The notes below the pieces were generated by a model. That model searched no databases, was not told the origin of the DNA, and saw nothing but the letters and a program-made list of their open reading frames with translations. Source: Paraburkholderia nodosa (GTDB lineage: Bacteria > Pseudomonadota > Gammaproteobacteria > Burkholderiales > Burkholderiaceae). Taken from it: a stretch of 64,000 nucleotides of DNA. The translations under genes were made by a program, and so were the position numbers. The stretch covers positions 1-64,000 of the forward strand of contig NZ_MCNV01000025.1 of assembly GCF_001718195.1 (NCBI RefSeq), written 5' to 3'. How positions within the stretch are numbered: the first letter of the stretch is position 1; each line of letters starts with the position of its first letter. Below, piece by piece: positions 49,542 through 59,644 of this stretch.

Positions 49542-52500
49542 TTAGCCCACCCACTTGCGCGCGTTCTGGAACGCACGCATCCACGGGCTCGCCTCGCCCC
49601 AGGCTTCGGGGTGCCAGCTCATCGTCACCGTGCGCTGCACGCGCTCCGTGTGCGGCATCAGCACCGTGAAGCGGCCGTCGGGCGTCGTGACCGACGTGAT
49701 GCCTTGCGGCGAGCCGTTCGGATTGAACGGGTAGGCCTCGGTTGCCTGGGCGCGATGGTCGACGTAGCGCATCGCCACCGCGACCTTCGCGATGTCGCCC
49801 TGCTGCGAGAAGTCCGCGAAACCTTCGCCGTGCGCGACCGCCACGGGAATGCGCGAGCCTTCCATGCCGTTGAAGAAGATCGACGGCGAGCCCTGCACTT
49901 CCACCAGCGAGAAGCGCGCTTCGAACTGCTCCGACTTGTTGCGCGTGAACTTCGGCCAGGCTTCGGCGCCCGGGATCATCGAGGCGAGGCTCGACATCAT
50001 CTGGCAGCCGTTGCAGATGCCGAGCGCGAACGTGTCCTGACGGGCGAAGAAGGCCGCGAACATGTCCGCGAGCTTCGCGTTGAAGCGGATCGTCTTGGCC
50101 CAGCCTTCGCCCGCGCCCAGCACGTCGCCGTACGAGAAGCCGCCGCAGGCCACCGCACCCGCGAAGTCGGCGAGCGTGGCGCGGCCTTCGAGCAGGTCGC
50201 TCATGTGGACGTCGTGCGCGTCGAAACCGGCGCGGTCGAACGCGTAAGCGGTTTCGAGGTGCGAGTTCACGCCCTGCTCGCGCAGGATCGCCACACGCGG
50301 ACGCGCACCCTTGCCGATGAACGGCGCGGCGACGTCCTCGGCCGGATCGAACGTGAGATGCGGCTGCATGCCTGGATCGGCGGCGTCGAGGAGCGCGTCG
50401 TATTCGGAATCGGCGCACGCGGGATTGTCGCGCAGACGCGCAATACGCCAGCTCACTTCGCTCCACACGCGTTGCAGCTCCGCACGCGGCGCTTCGTAGA
50501 TGCGCTTCGCGTCACGGTAGATTTCGATCGAGTCGCGATTGTTCAGCGTGCCGATCACGTGCGAGCACACCGAGAGGCCATGCTGACGCAGCACGCCCAT
50601 CACGACGTCGCGCTGCTGTGCCGGCACCTGGATCACGGCGCCCAGTTCTTCGGAGAAGAGCGCGCGCAGCGTGCGGTCTTCGCGGCGGCCGCTCGTTTGC
50701 TTCGCCCAGTCCTTGGCGTCGCCGTAGTCGGACTCGTGCTCGCTGTCGAGCGCGAGCATGTCCACGTTCAGCGACACGCCCGTGTGACCCGCGAAGGCCA
50801 TTTCGCAGACCGTCGCCCACAGGCCGCCGTCCGAGCGGTCGTGGTACGCGAGCAGTTGCTCGTTCGCGTTCAGTTGCTGGATGGCCGTGAAGAACTGCTT
50901 GAGGTCTTCGGCGCTGTCCACGTCGGGCACCGCGTCGCCGACCTGCTGCGTGACCTGCGCGAAGATGCTGCCGCCCATGCGGTTCTTGCCGCGGCCCAGA
51001 TCGATCGCGATCAGCACCGACTCGCCCGCCTCGTCGACGCGGCGCAGTTGCGGCGTGAGGTGGCGGCGCACGTCGTCGACCGGCGCGAACGCCGAGATGA
51101 TGAGCGATACCGGCGCGACCACTTCCTTCGCCACGCCTGCTTCGTTCCACTTCGTGCGCATGGAAAGCGAATCCTTGCCCACCGGAATGCCGATGCCCAG
51201 CGCCGGGCACAGCTCCATGCCGATCGCCTTCACGGTGTCGTAGAGCGCCGCGTCCTCGCCCGGTGCGCCGCACGCGGCCATCCAGTTCGCGGAGAGCTTG
51301 AGCTTGTCGAGCGACAAAATGGGCGCGCTGGCGATGTTGGTGATCGCCTCGCCCACGGCCATGCGGCCCGATGCGGGCGCATCGATCACGGCGAGCGGCG
51401 TGCGCTCGGCCATCGTCATCGCTTCGCCCTTGTAGCCCGCGTAGTCGAGCGCGGTGATCGCGCAGTCGGCCACCGGCACCTGCCACGGGCCGACCATCTG
51501 GTCGCGCACCGTCGTGCCGCCCACCGAGCGGTCGCCGATGGTGATGAGGAACGACTTGCTGCCCACGGTCGGGTGGCGCAGCACGCTCTTCGCGACTTCG
51601 TCGAGCGAGACGCCCGTGACTTCGACCGGCGCGAGCGGCACGCTCGCGTGCTCGACGTTGCGGTGCATACGCGGTGGCTTGCCGAGCAGGATGTCCATCG
51701 GCATGTCGACGGGCTGGTGGCCGCCGTTGGCCGCGAGCGCCTGCTCGTCGGTGTCGATGAGCTTCAGGTCGCGCGCGTCGGTCGCGACGCCCACGACGGC
51801 GAACGGGCAGCGCTCACGCTCGCAGATCGCCTGGAATTCGGCCAGATCGGCGGGCGCGATCGCGAGAACGTAGCGTTCCTGCGACTCGTTCGACCAGATT
51901 TCGCGCGGCGAAAGGCCCGACTCTTCTAGCTGCACCTTGCGCAGCTCGAAGCGCGCGCCCTTGTCGGCGCCGTCGACGAGTTCCGGGAAGGCGTTGGAAA
52001 GGCCGCCCGCGCCCACGTCGTGAATGCTCAGGATCGGGTTGCGTTCGCCCAGCTGCCAGCACGAATTGATGACTTCCTGCGCGCGACGCTCGATTTCCGG
52101 GTTGCCGCGCTGAACCGAGTCGAAGTCGAGTTCGGCGGTATTGGTGCCGGTGGCCATCGAGCTGGCCGCGCCGCCGCCCATGCCGATGCGCATGCCCGGG
52201 CCGCCGATCTGGATCAGCAGCGTGCCGGCCGGCAGGTCGTGCTTGTGCGTGTGCTGCGCGCTGATGTTGCCGAGGCCGCCCGCGATCATGATCGGCTTGT
52301 GATAGCCGCGCACGGTGCCCGCCACGTTCTGCTCGTAGGTACGGAAATAGCCGCCGAGGTTCGGCCGGCCGAATTCGTTGTTGAACGCGGCGCCGCCGAG
52401 CGGGCCGTCGATCATGATCTGCAGCGGCGAAGCGATGCGGTCCGGGCGGCCATAGGCGCCCTGCGTGTCGGCGGGGTTGCGCAGCGCGAGCGGCACGGCC

Positions 52501-53618
52501 GCGTCACGCGCGTCTTCCCATGCTTCGCGCGCGTCGGGCAGATCGAGGTTCGAAACCGTAAAGCCCGTGAGACCGGCCTTTGGACGCGCGCCGCGGCCCG
52601 TCGCGCCTTCGTCGCGGATTTCGCCGCCCGAGCCCGTCGCCGCGCCCGCGAACGGCGAGATCGCCGTGGGGTGGTTGTGCGTCTCCACCTTCATCAGCGT
52701 GTGCGTGAGTTCGGTGTGGCGGCCGTACTGTTCGCCGAGCGTGCCGTCGGCGTGGTTCTTGCGCGGGAACCAGCGCTCCGCGACCGCGCCTTCCATGATC
52801 GACGAGTTATCCGAGTAGGCAACGATCGTGCCCTGCGGGCTGATCTTCTCGGTGTTGCGGATCATCGCGAAAAGCGACATATCCTGATCCTGGCCGTCGA
52901 TCGTCCAGCTCGCGTTGAAGATCTTGTGGCGGCAGTGCTCGCTGTTGGCCTGCGCGAACATCATCAGCTCGACGTCGGTCGGGTTGCGCTCGAGCTTCTT
53001 GAAGTTGTCGACGAGATAGTCGATTTCATCGTCGGCGAGCGCGAGGCCCAGTTCGCCGTTGGCCGTTTCCAGCGCCGCACGGCCGTGGCCGAGCACGTCG
53101 ACCGTCTGCATCGGGCGGGCCGGCAGTTCATCGAACAGATGCAGTGCCGCGTCGCGCGAAGGCGCCACGCTTTCCGTCATGCGGTCGTGCAGCGCCGCGG
53201 CGACGGCGGCGTGCGCCTCTTCCGGGAGCGTCTTCTTGCCGCCGAGCAGGCCCGACTTGAGCACCACGGTGTATTCGACGCCGCGCTCGATGCGGCGCAC
53301 CTGCTCGAGGCCGCAATGGTGCGCGATGTCCGTGGCCTTGCTCGCCCACGGCGACACCGTGCCGAAGCGCGGCACGACGAGGAACGTGAGCGCGCTGCCG
53401 CGCTCCTGCGGGGCCGCGAACGGCGCGCCGTAGTGCATCAGCGCGTCGATCTTCGCGCTGTCGTCGGCAGAGAGCGGCTCGGCCGAATTGACGAAGTGCA
53501 GATACTGGCCGTGCACGCCGACGATGTTGGCGTCGATACGCTGAAGCGTCTCGAGCAGGCGGGTCTGACGGAAGTCGGAAAGGGCCGAAGCGCCGGGGAA
53601 ACACGAGAAGTGGGCCAT
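49542..53618 (-). CDS. purL: Phosphoribosylformylglycinamidine synthase
   Basis: Fourth step of purine synthesis: FGAR plus glutamine and ATP to FGAM. The large one-chain form, 1358 residues. N-terminal PurS-like domain (MAHFSCFPGASALSDFRQTR), then the two AIRS-like halves: KVETHNHPTAISPFAGAATG near residue 310 with the ATP-binding residues, and NISAQHTHKHDLPAGTLL. The C-terminal glutaminase has GGFSYGDVLGAGEGWAKTIR, the nucleophile cysteine in ALGICNGCQMMSSL, and MSWHPEAWGE at the end. A perfect TATAAT (minus strand, at 53743-53748) lies 125 bp upstream, without a clear -35. Confidence 0.97.
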   Translation of the reverse strand: MAHFSCFPGASALSDFRQTRLLETLQRIDANIVGVHGQYLHFVNSAEPLSADDSAKIDALMHYGAPFAAPQERGSALTFLVVPRFGTVSPWASKATDIAHHCGLEQVRRIERGVEYTVVLKSGLLGGKKTLPEEAHAAVAAALHDRMTESVAPSRDAALHLFDELPARPMQTVDVLGHGRAALETANGELGLALADDEIDYLVDNFKKLERNPTDVELMMFAQANSEHCRHKIFNASWTIDGQDQDMSLFAMIRNTEKISPQGTIVAYSDNSSIMEGAVAERWFPRKNHADGTLGEQYGRHTELTHTLMKVETHNHPTAISPFAGAATGSGGEIRDEGATGRGARPKAGLTGFTVSNLDLPDAREAWEDARDAAVPLALRNPADTQGAYGRPDRIASPLQIMIDGPLGGAAFNNEFGRPNLGGYFRTYEQNVAGTVRGYHKPIMIAGGLGNISAQHTHKHDLPAGTLLIQIGGPGMRIGMGGGAASSMATGTNTAELDFDSVQRGNPEIERRAQEVINSCWQLGERNPILSIHDVGAGGLSNAFPELVDGADKGARFELRKVQLEESGLSPREIWSNESQERYVLAIAPADLAEFQAICERERCPFAVVGVATDARDLKLIDTDEQALAANGGHQPVDMPMDILLGKPPRMHRNVEHASVPLAPVEVTGVSLDEVAKSVLRHPTVGSKSFLITIGDRSVGGTTVRDQMVGPWQVPVADCAITALDYAGYKGEAMTMAERTPLAVIDAPASGRMAVGEAITNIASAPILSLDKLKLSANWMAACGAPGEDAALYDTVKAIGMELCPALGIGIPVGKDSLSMRTKWNEAGVAKEVVAPVSLIISAFAPVDDVRRHLTPQLRRVDEAGESVLIAIDLGRGKNRMGGSIFAQVTQQVGDAVPDVDSAEDLKQFFTAIQQLNANEQLLAYHDRSDGGLWATVCEMAFAGHTGVSLNVDMLALDSEHESDYGDAKDWAKQTSGRREDRTLRALFSEELGAVIQVPAQQRDVVMGVLRQHGLSVCSHVIGTLNNRDSIEIYRDAKRIYEAPRAELQRVWSEVSWRIARLRDNPACADSEYDALLDAADPGMQPHLTFDPAEDVAAPFIGKGARPRVAILREQGVNSHLETAYAFDRAGFDAHDVHMSDLLEGRATLADFAGAVACGGFSYGDVLGAGEGWAKTIRFNAKLADMFAAFFARQDTFALGICNGCQMMSSLASMIPGAEAWPKFTRNKSEQFEARFSLVEVQGSPSIFFNGMEGSRIPVAVAHGEGFADFSQQGDIAKVAVAMRYVDHRAQATEAYPFNPNGSPQGITSVTTPDGRFTVLMPHTERVQRTVTMSWHPEAWGEASPWMRAFQNARKWVG

Positions 53619-53960
53619 GGACTGGGGCGTTGCGTCGAGGTTGCGTCAGAGTTGCGTCGCGGCTTCGCCTCGCGCGAAACACGTCGCAAGGTGGCGATGC
53701 GTCGCGCGGGGGATGGCGACGGTCAGGCGAAGGGAGACCGCGATTATAACCCGGAAGGCCTGTCCTGACCGCCCCGGTGGCCGTGCGACACGCGTGTGGC
53801 AAGCCGGCCTCGCGCATGGCGACGCGGACGCTTTCGCTGCTATGATTGCGCGTTTCGTCTGATCGGCGCACCCGGGCATGGCTTCGGCGCGCCGCACGCC
53901 CCACCTTCGGCAGGACGCCCTCACCCGAGCGAGCGCCGCCTGCCTGCAGATCGTATCGTC
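53619..53960. other. 342-bp divergent gap between purL and the FAD oxidoreductase
   Basis: Holds a perfect TATAAT for purL on the minus strand (plus bases 53743-53748) and a TATGAT facing the oxidoreductase at 53841-53846; neither has a good -35. No PurR-type box (ACGCAAACGTTTGCGT-like) was recognised. Nothing else seen. Confidence 0.5.
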
Positions 53961-55256
53961 ATGGATGTCATCGTCATCGGCGGCGGAATCGCCGGCATCG
54001 CTACCGCCTGGCAGCTGCGCGCGGCCGGGCATCGCGTCTGCGTAATCGAACGCCACGCCACCGTTGCGCAAGGCGCGACCTATGGGCATAGCGGCATTGC
54101 GCTGCCCACGCCGCTCGACGTCTGGTTCGGCCCCACCTTCCTGCGCAATGGCCGTCAATCGTCCGGCGGCGTGATCAGCAAGACGGGCTGGCGCGGGCAC
54201 GCGCACGGTTTCGTCAAGCGCCTCGCCACGCTGCACGGCTCCGAGGCGTTCGCCGGGCGCTATGCGCTGCTGCGCCCGCTCATCGACTCGGCGCAAGCGG
54301 CGCTCGCCGACATCGACGCGCGCTTCCAGCTCGACTACGAGCAGCGCGACGGCCTGCTCTACCTCGTGCGCGGCAACGACGAATGGTCGCTCACGCAACC
54401 GGCCCTCGAACTGCTGCGCCGCTTCGAGACGCCTCACCACGCGCTTTCGCCCGCGGAATGCGTGGCTTTCGACCATGCCATCCCCGCCGATCCGCCGTTT
54501 GCGGGCGGCGTGCATTTCGAAACCGGCCGGGTGGCCAACTGCCCGCTCTTCGTGAAGCTGCTCAAGCAGGTGCTCGACGCCCAAGGCGGCGTGCAGTTCG
54601 AGATGAGCCGCGAGGTCAATGCGATACGCCTGGAAGACCGGCGCGCAGCCGTGGAGCTGGCGCCGCCGGCGCACGAAGCGGGCCGCTCGCGCGACGTCGA
54701 GGTGATCTCGGGCGACGCCGTCGTGGTCGCCGCGGGCGTGCAAACGCCGCGCCTGCTTGCGCCGCTCGGCCTCAAGGTGCCGTTTTATCCGTTGCGCATG
54801 CACACGCTCAATTCGCCGGTGGCACACGAGGAATGCGTGCCGCAGACGACCATCGTCGACGCCGGCAAGCGCATCGCCATCGCGCGCATGAATCACCGGC
54901 TGCGCATATCGGGCGCCGCCGTGCTGCTGCGCGCACAGGAGGTCGATGACGCGCTGCCCGAGGGGCTCACCGAAGACGCCCTCGCGCTGCTCGGCGAGGC
55001 GTCGCGCGACTGGGCGCCGGGCGCCGCGCGCATTTCGGCGGCGCTCGCGTGGGAAGGCATGAAGCTGCTTTCCGCCGACGGCCTGCCGGCGGTCGGCAAC
55101 GTGAGCCATCCGCGCCTGTACGTCAACGCGGGCCACGGGCCGGCAGGCTGGGCACTTTCGCTCGGCTCCGCGCGTCTCATCGCCCAGCAGATCTCCAACG
55201 CGGCGCCTGACCTGCCGGCCGATACCATCAAGGCGCTCTCGCCGGGCCGCGATTGA
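53961..55256 (+). CDS. FAD-dependent D-amino-acid dehydrogenase-like oxidoreductase
   Basis: A 431-residue DAO/DadA-type enzyme. The N-terminal FAD motif is VIVIGGGIAGIATAWQLRAA, followed by QGATYGHSGIALPTP. FAD contact VVVAAGVQTPRLLAPLGLK is near residue 255, and the end VNAGHGPAGWALSLGSARLI binds FAD again. It likely oxidises D-amino acids to 2-oxo acids, passing electrons to the quinone pool. A longer open frame exists, but the ATG at 53961 starts with the FAD strand. Shared names (DadA) would need a test. Confidence 0.88.
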   Translation: MDVIVIGGGIAGIATAWQLRAAGHRVCVIERHATVAQGATYGHSGIALPTPLDVWFGPTFLRNGRQSSGGVISKTGWRGHAHGFVKRLATLHGSEAFAGRYALLRPLIDSAQAALADIDARFQLDYEQRDGLLYLVRGNDEWSLTQPALELLRRFETPHHALSPAECVAFDHAIPADPPFAGGVHFETGRVANCPLFVKLLKQVLDAQGGVQFEMSREVNAIRLEDRRAAVELAPPAHEAGRSRDVEVISGDAVVVAAGVQTPRLLAPLGLKVPFYPLRMHTLNSPVAHEECVPQTTIVDAGKRIAIARMNHRLRISGAAVLLRAQEVDDALPEGLTEDALALLGEASRDWAPGAARISAALAWEGMKLLSADGLPAVGNVSHPRLYVNAGHGPAGWALSLGSARLIAQQISNAAPDLPADTIKALSPGRD

Positions 55257-55376
55257 GCCGCGCACGCGTGTGCGGCATTGCCGCGCCGCCGCGCCAGTCC
55301 AGCCCGCGCCTGGGGCGTGCCGTCTGAAGGCATGCTCGGGTATCGTTGCGATGTCGCCTCCGAGGACCGCATCGCC

Positions 55377-56969
55377 ATGACGCACGCTCTACATTCCTCC
55401 GGCGCCGGGCAACCGGTGCTCGTCTACCCGCACGATCGTGCGGTCCCGCTGCTTACCGTCGAACCGCTGCGCGAGGCCGAAGTCGCCGCGCAGTCAGCTC
55501 TGCCTGCCCACACGCTCATGGCGCGCGCAGGCGCCGCCGCCGCGCACTTCCTGAGCGAGCAACTCGCGCACGCGCCCTCGTCGGCGAGCGACAAGCCCGT
55601 CTGGTTCGCCGCCGGGCCCGGCAACAACGGTGGTGACGCGCTCGTCGTCGCCACGGAGCTGCATCGCGCGGGCGTCGCCGTGGAAGTCTGCATGCCCGTC
55701 GAGGTCAAGCCCGACGACGCGCGCTGGGCGCTCGCCGAGGCGCGTGCGGCGGGCGTGCCCATCGCCGCGTCGGTGCCCGGATCGTTCGATGCATACGGCT
55801 GGCTCGTCGACGGCATGTTCGGCATCGGCCTTGCGCGCGGGCTCGAGGGCGTGTTCGCCGAACTCGCCGTAACGCTCTCGGCACGCGCGCGCAGCCATGG
55901 CCACGTGCTCGCGCTCGACGTGCCGAGCGGCCTCGACAGCGACACAGGCAACGTCGTCGGCAGCGGTCCGGCGGTGCGCGCAACCCATACCGTGACCTTC
56001 ATCGCCGCCAAGCCCGGACTGTACACGGGCGTTGGGCGCGACTACGCAGGCGCCGTCGCGGTCGCGCCGATCGGCATCGACACCGCAGGCACACCGGGCG
56101 CCGCACACCTGAACGCGCCCGCGCTCTTCGCCGCCGCGCTGCCCGCCCGCGACTTCGCCACTCACAAGGGCACGTTCGGCACGCTCGCCGTCGTCGGCGG
56201 CGATACCGGCATGTGCGGCGCGCCGATTCTCGCGGCGCGCGCGGCGCTCCTCACCGGCGCGGGCAAGGTTCACGTGGGCTTTCTCGGCAGCGACGCGCCG
56301 CCCTACGACGCCCCGCACCCCGAACTCATGCTGCACGCGGCGGCCAGGCTCTCGCTCGGCGCGATGGACGCCGTCGCGGCGGGCTGCGGCATGGGCGGCA
56401 GCGCGTCGGCGCGCCAGCTCGTGGACGCCATCCTGCGCCTTCACGCCCCCGTGCTCCTCGATGCCGATGCGCTCAATCTCGTCGCGCGCGACGAGGCGCT
56501 CGCGGCGCACGTCGCGCAGTCGGCGACCGCGCGCGGCGCGCCTTGCGTGCTCACGCCGCATCCGCTGGAAGCGGCGCGCCTGCTCGGCTGCGACACCGCC
56601 GCGGTGCAGCGCGACCGCCTCGTCGCTGCGCGAACACTTGCGGCCCGCTACGCGGCGGTTGCCGTGCTCAAGGGCAGCGGCACCGTGGTCGCCGCGCCCG
56701 ACGGCCGCGTCGCCGTCAATCCCACCGGCAACGCGGGCCTCGCTACGGGCGGCACCGGCGACGTGCTCGGCGGCATGATCGGCGCGCTGCTGGCCCAGCG
56801 CGTGCCGCCCTATGAAGCGGCGCTCGCGGGCGTCTACCTGCACGGCCTCGCCGCCGATACGCTGTGCGCACAAGGCGACGGCCCCGCGGGCCTCACGGCA
56901 GGCGAACTCGCGCCAGCGGTGCGCAAGCTCATGAACCGGCTCTTTTACGCGCCGTCTTATGCCGCCTGA
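55377..56969 (+). CDS. nnr: Bifunctional NAD(P)H-hydrate epimerase / ADP-dependent dehydratase
   Basis: Repairs damaged NAD(P)H hydrates. 530 residues in two domains. N-terminal epimerase: AAGPGNNGGDALVVATELH near residue 80, DGMFGIGLARGLEGVF and LALDVPSGLDSDTGNVV. C-terminal dehydratase: THKGTFGTLAVVGGDTGMCG near residue 262, LLDADALNLVARDE, LTPHPLEAARLLGCDTA and NPTGNAGLATGGTGDVLGGM near residue 448. The ATG at 55377 (MTHALHSSG) is preferred over a 33-codon extension. 120 bp after the oxidoreductase. Confidence 0.95.
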   Translation: MTHALHSSGAGQPVLVYPHDRAVPLLTVEPLREAEVAAQSALPAHTLMARAGAAAAHFLSEQLAHAPSSASDKPVWFAAGPGNNGGDALVVATELHRAGVAVEVCMPVEVKPDDARWALAEARAAGVPIAASVPGSFDAYGWLVDGMFGIGLARGLEGVFAELAVTLSARARSHGHVLALDVPSGLDSDTGNVVGSGPAVRATHTVTFIAAKPGLYTGVGRDYAGAVAVAPIGIDTAGTPGAAHLNAPALFAAALPARDFATHKGTFGTLAVVGGDTGMCGAPILAARAALLTGAGKVHVGFLGSDAPPYDAPHPELMLHAAARLSLGAMDAVAAGCGMGGSASARQLVDAILRLHAPVLLDADALNLVARDEALAAHVAQSATARGAPCVLTPHPLEAARLLGCDTAAVQRDRLVAARTLAARYAAVAVLKGSGTVVAAPDGRVAVNPTGNAGLATGGTGDVLGGMIGALLAQRVPPYEAALAGVYLHGLAADTLCAQGDGPAGLTAGELAPAVRKLMNRLFYAPSYAA

Positions 56970-57223
56970 AGCCGCATGCCGCGCGTCCGGTCGCACGGCA
57001 CGCGGCTTGCTTCACGGCGACGCTGGCCGTACCTCCCACTCCCGGCACAGCCGCAGGCATCACAACGCTGCGCAGTGTCGCGCGAGGCCGCTATACTGAT
57101 CCTCCGCACGCCGTCTTCTACCGGAGGCGGCCCGTGCTTGCCCGCGGCGCGCGAAGCGCGCGTTCGGCCAGACCGGCGAACCGCACCTGCCGCCCTCCAT
57201 TCGTGATCCCTCGCTAGACGAAC

Positions 57224-58843
57224 ATGACGAATCCGCTCCCCGCCTGGTCCGCGCTACAGACGCATTACGAACAGATCCGCGACGAAAAGCTGCGCGACTG
57301 GTTCGCCCCCGCCAACGACCCTGCGCCGACGCGCGCCGAACGCTTCACGTTCGCAGGCGCCGGTCTCGGCGCCGACTTCTCGAAGAACCGCATCACCGAC
57401 GCCACGCTCAAGCTGCTCGTGCAGCTCGCTCGCGAGGCCGGCGTAGAAGCGCGCCGCGATGCGATGTTCAAGGGCGAAGCCGTCAACCCGACTGAAGGCC
57501 GCGCGGCGCTGCACACCGCCTTGCGCGCCACCGAAGCCGACGCCCCGTACCACGCCCAGATCGCCGCCGAACGCGCGAAGATGGCGAAGTTCGCCGACGC
57601 CGTGCGCAGCGGCGCATGGACCGGTTACACAGGCAAGCGCATCCGCCATATCGTGAATATCGGCATCGGCGGCTCGGACCTCGGGCCGAAAATGGTCGTG
57701 CACGCGCTCAAGCATCTCGAGCTGCCCGAGATCACCTCGCACTTCGTCTCGAACGTCGACGGCGCGGACCTGTGGCGCACGATTGAAGACATCGATCCGG
57801 AAGAAACGCTGGCGATCATCGTCTCGAAGACGTTCACGACGCTCGAAACCATGACCAACGCGCTGTCGATGCGCGACTGGTTCGTCAAGCACGGCTGCCC
57901 GCAAGGCGAACTCGCGAAGCACTTCGTGGGCGTCTCGGCCAATCCGGCCGAAGTCGTGAAGTTCGGCATCGCCAAAGAAAACGTGTTCGAGATGTGGGAC
58001 TGGGTCGGCGGCCGCTATTCGTTGTGGTCGGCCGTGGGCCTCTCGATCATGATCGCCATCGGACCGCAGCAGTTCGACGAACTGCTCGCCGGCGCGCACG
58101 ACATGGACAAGCACTTCCGCGAAGCGCCGCTGGAGAAGAACCTGCCCGTGCTGCTCGGCATGATCGGCATCTGGTATCGCAACTTCTTCGGTTCGCAGAG
58201 CTATCTCGTTGCGCCCTACTCCGAAGCGCTGCACTTCCTGCCTTCGTATCTCCAGCAGCTCGAAATGGAGAGCAACGGCAAGTCGGCGCGCCTCGACGGC
58301 AAGTTCGTCGATTACGCGACCTCGGCGATCACCTGGGGCGAGCCCGGCACGAACGGCCAGCACGCGTTCTTCCAGATGCTGCACCAGGGCACGACGATCG
58401 TGCCGATCGACTTCATCGCCGTCCTCACGCCCGAGCATCCGCTGGCCGACCATCATCCGAAGCTGCTCGCAAACTGCTTTGCGCAGAGCGAGGCGATGAT
58501 GCTTGGCCGCACCGAGGAAGAAGCGAAGAAGATTGCCGGCCCGGACAAGCCCGAGCTCGTGCCGCACATCATGTTCCCCGGCAACCGCCCGACCACGACG
58601 CTGCTCGTCGATGCGCTCACGGCCCGCTTGCTTGGCGCGCTGATCGCGCTCTATGAGCACAAGGTGCTGGTGCAGGCTTCCGTGTGGGACATCAACCCGT
58701 TCGACCAGTGGGGCGTGGAACTCGGCAAGATCCTCGGCAAGGTGGTGGAAGCGGACTTGAACGCGGCAAGCGCCGATGTGAAGCCGCACGATTCGTCCAC
58801 GGCCGCGCTGATCGCGCGCGCCCGTGCGGCGCTCAAGCGCTAA
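57224..58843 (+). CDS. pgi: Glucose-6-phosphate isomerase
   Basis: Interconverts glucose 6-phosphate and fructose 6-phosphate. 539 residues. Signatures ITWGEPGTNGQHAFFQMLHQ near residue 370, and VGGRYSLWSAVGLSIMIAIG near residue 260; catalytic residues in GIGGSDLGPKMV near residue 148. The C-terminal PROSITE-type motif is DQWGVELGKILGKVVEADL. The 254 bp before it hold a possible -10 (TATACT at 57092-57097) but no clear -35. Followed by a long hairpin. Confidence 0.97.
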   Translation: MTNPLPAWSALQTHYEQIRDEKLRDWFAPANDPAPTRAERFTFAGAGLGADFSKNRITDATLKLLVQLAREAGVEARRDAMFKGEAVNPTEGRAALHTALRATEADAPYHAQIAAERAKMAKFADAVRSGAWTGYTGKRIRHIVNIGIGGSDLGPKMVVHALKHLELPEITSHFVSNVDGADLWRTIEDIDPEETLAIIVSKTFTTLETMTNALSMRDWFVKHGCPQGELAKHFVGVSANPAEVVKFGIAKENVFEMWDWVGGRYSLWSAVGLSIMIAIGPQQFDELLAGAHDMDKHFREAPLEKNLPVLLGMIGIWYRNFFGSQSYLVAPYSEALHFLPSYLQQLEMESNGKSARLDGKFVDYATSAITWGEPGTNGQHAFFQMLHQGTTIVPIDFIAVLTPEHPLADHHPKLLANCFAQSEAMMLGRTEEEAKKIAGPDKPELVPHIMFPGNRPTTTLLVDALTARLLGALIALYEHKVLVQASVWDINPFDQWGVELGKILGKVVEADLNAASADVKPHDSSTAALIARARAALKR

Positions 58844-58855
58844 ATCGGGCAGAAG

Positions 58856-58882
58856 CGGCGTGCGCGTGCACTGCGCACGCCG
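58856..58882. terminator. Hairpin between convergent pgi and ABC ATPase genes
   Basis: CGGCGTGCGC (58856-58865) pairs perfectly with GCGCACGCCG (58873-58882), 7-base loop. No T-run on either side, so terminator function is uncertain. Confidence 0.5.
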
Positions 58883-58897
58883 TTCACCGGACAGACG

Positions 58898-59638
58898 TTA
58901 ACGCCCGGCTTCGACATTGCTCGCGTTGCGCGAGGATGCCGCGCCATGCGGCGCGTTGGGCACGCGGTGGCCCGCTTCGATCGTGATGATGGCGTCGCAG
59001 CGTTGCGCGAGATCGACGTCGTGGGTGACGAGCACGAGCGTCGCCCCGTTCGAGCGATTGAGTTCGAACATCAGGTCGATGACGGCGTGGCCGGTGGCGG
59101 CGTCGAGGCTGCCAGTGGGCTCGTCGGCGAACAGCACCGCGGGGCGCGTCACGAATGCGCGGGCGAGCGCCACGCGCTGCTGCTCGCCGCCCGAGAGCAG
59201 CTTCGGATAGTGGCCCGTGCGCTCGGCAAGACCCACGCGCTCGAGCAGCGTGCGCGCGCGGGAGAACGCGTCACGCGTCGACATGCCGCCCTGCAGTTCG
59301 AGCGGCAGCGCGACGTTCTCCAGAGCGGTGAGATGCGGCATCAACTGGAACGACTGGAACACGAAGCCCACCGAGCCGTTGCGCAGCGCCGCGCGCTGAT
59401 CTTCGGCCATGCCGGTAAGCTCATGGCCTAGCAGGCGCACCGAACCCGCGCTCGCGCTGTCGAGGCCGGCCAGCAGGCCGAGCAGCGTCGACTTGCCGGA
59501 CCCGGAAGCGCCGACGATCGCCACGCTCCCGCCCGCCTGCACGGTGAGGTCGATGCCGTCGAGGATCGTCAGTTCGCCGGTCGCGTCGGTGACCCGCTTG
59601 GTCAAACCCCGTACTTCGATGACTGGATCGCTATTCAT
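58898..59638 (-). CDS. LolD/YbbA-type ABC transporter ATP-binding protein
   Basis: A 246-residue ATPase. Walker A is AIVGASGSGKSTLLGLLAGL near residue 45, signature LLSGGEQQRVALARAFV near residue 150, Walker B VLFADEPTGSLDAA, then LVLVTHDVDLA. It belongs to the MacB/LolD/YbbA group that works with FtsX-like permeases, but no permease gene is adjacent. The ATG at 59638 (MNSDPVIEVRGL) is the likely start; it lies 6 bp from the divergent tesA ATG. Confidence 0.92.
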   Translation of the reverse strand: MNSDPVIEVRGLTKRVTDATGELTILDGIDLTVQAGGSVAIVGASGSGKSTLLGLLAGLDSASAGSVRLLGHELTGMAEDQRAALRNGSVGFVFQSFQLMPHLTALENVALPLELQGGMSTRDAFSRARTLLERVGLAERTGHYPKLLSGGEQQRVALARAFVTRPAVLFADEPTGSLDAATGHAVIDLMFELNRSNGATLVLVTHDVDLAQRCDAIITIEAGHRVPNAPHGAASSRNASNVEAGR

Positions 59639-59644
59639 TCGCAC

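Noticed and set aside
48936..51929. Very long open frame on the plus strand opposite purL (997 codons)
   Set aside because: It is antisense to a clear PurL, its product is Arg/Ala/His-rich with no domain, and such frames arise in GC-rich DNA from codon bias of the real strand.
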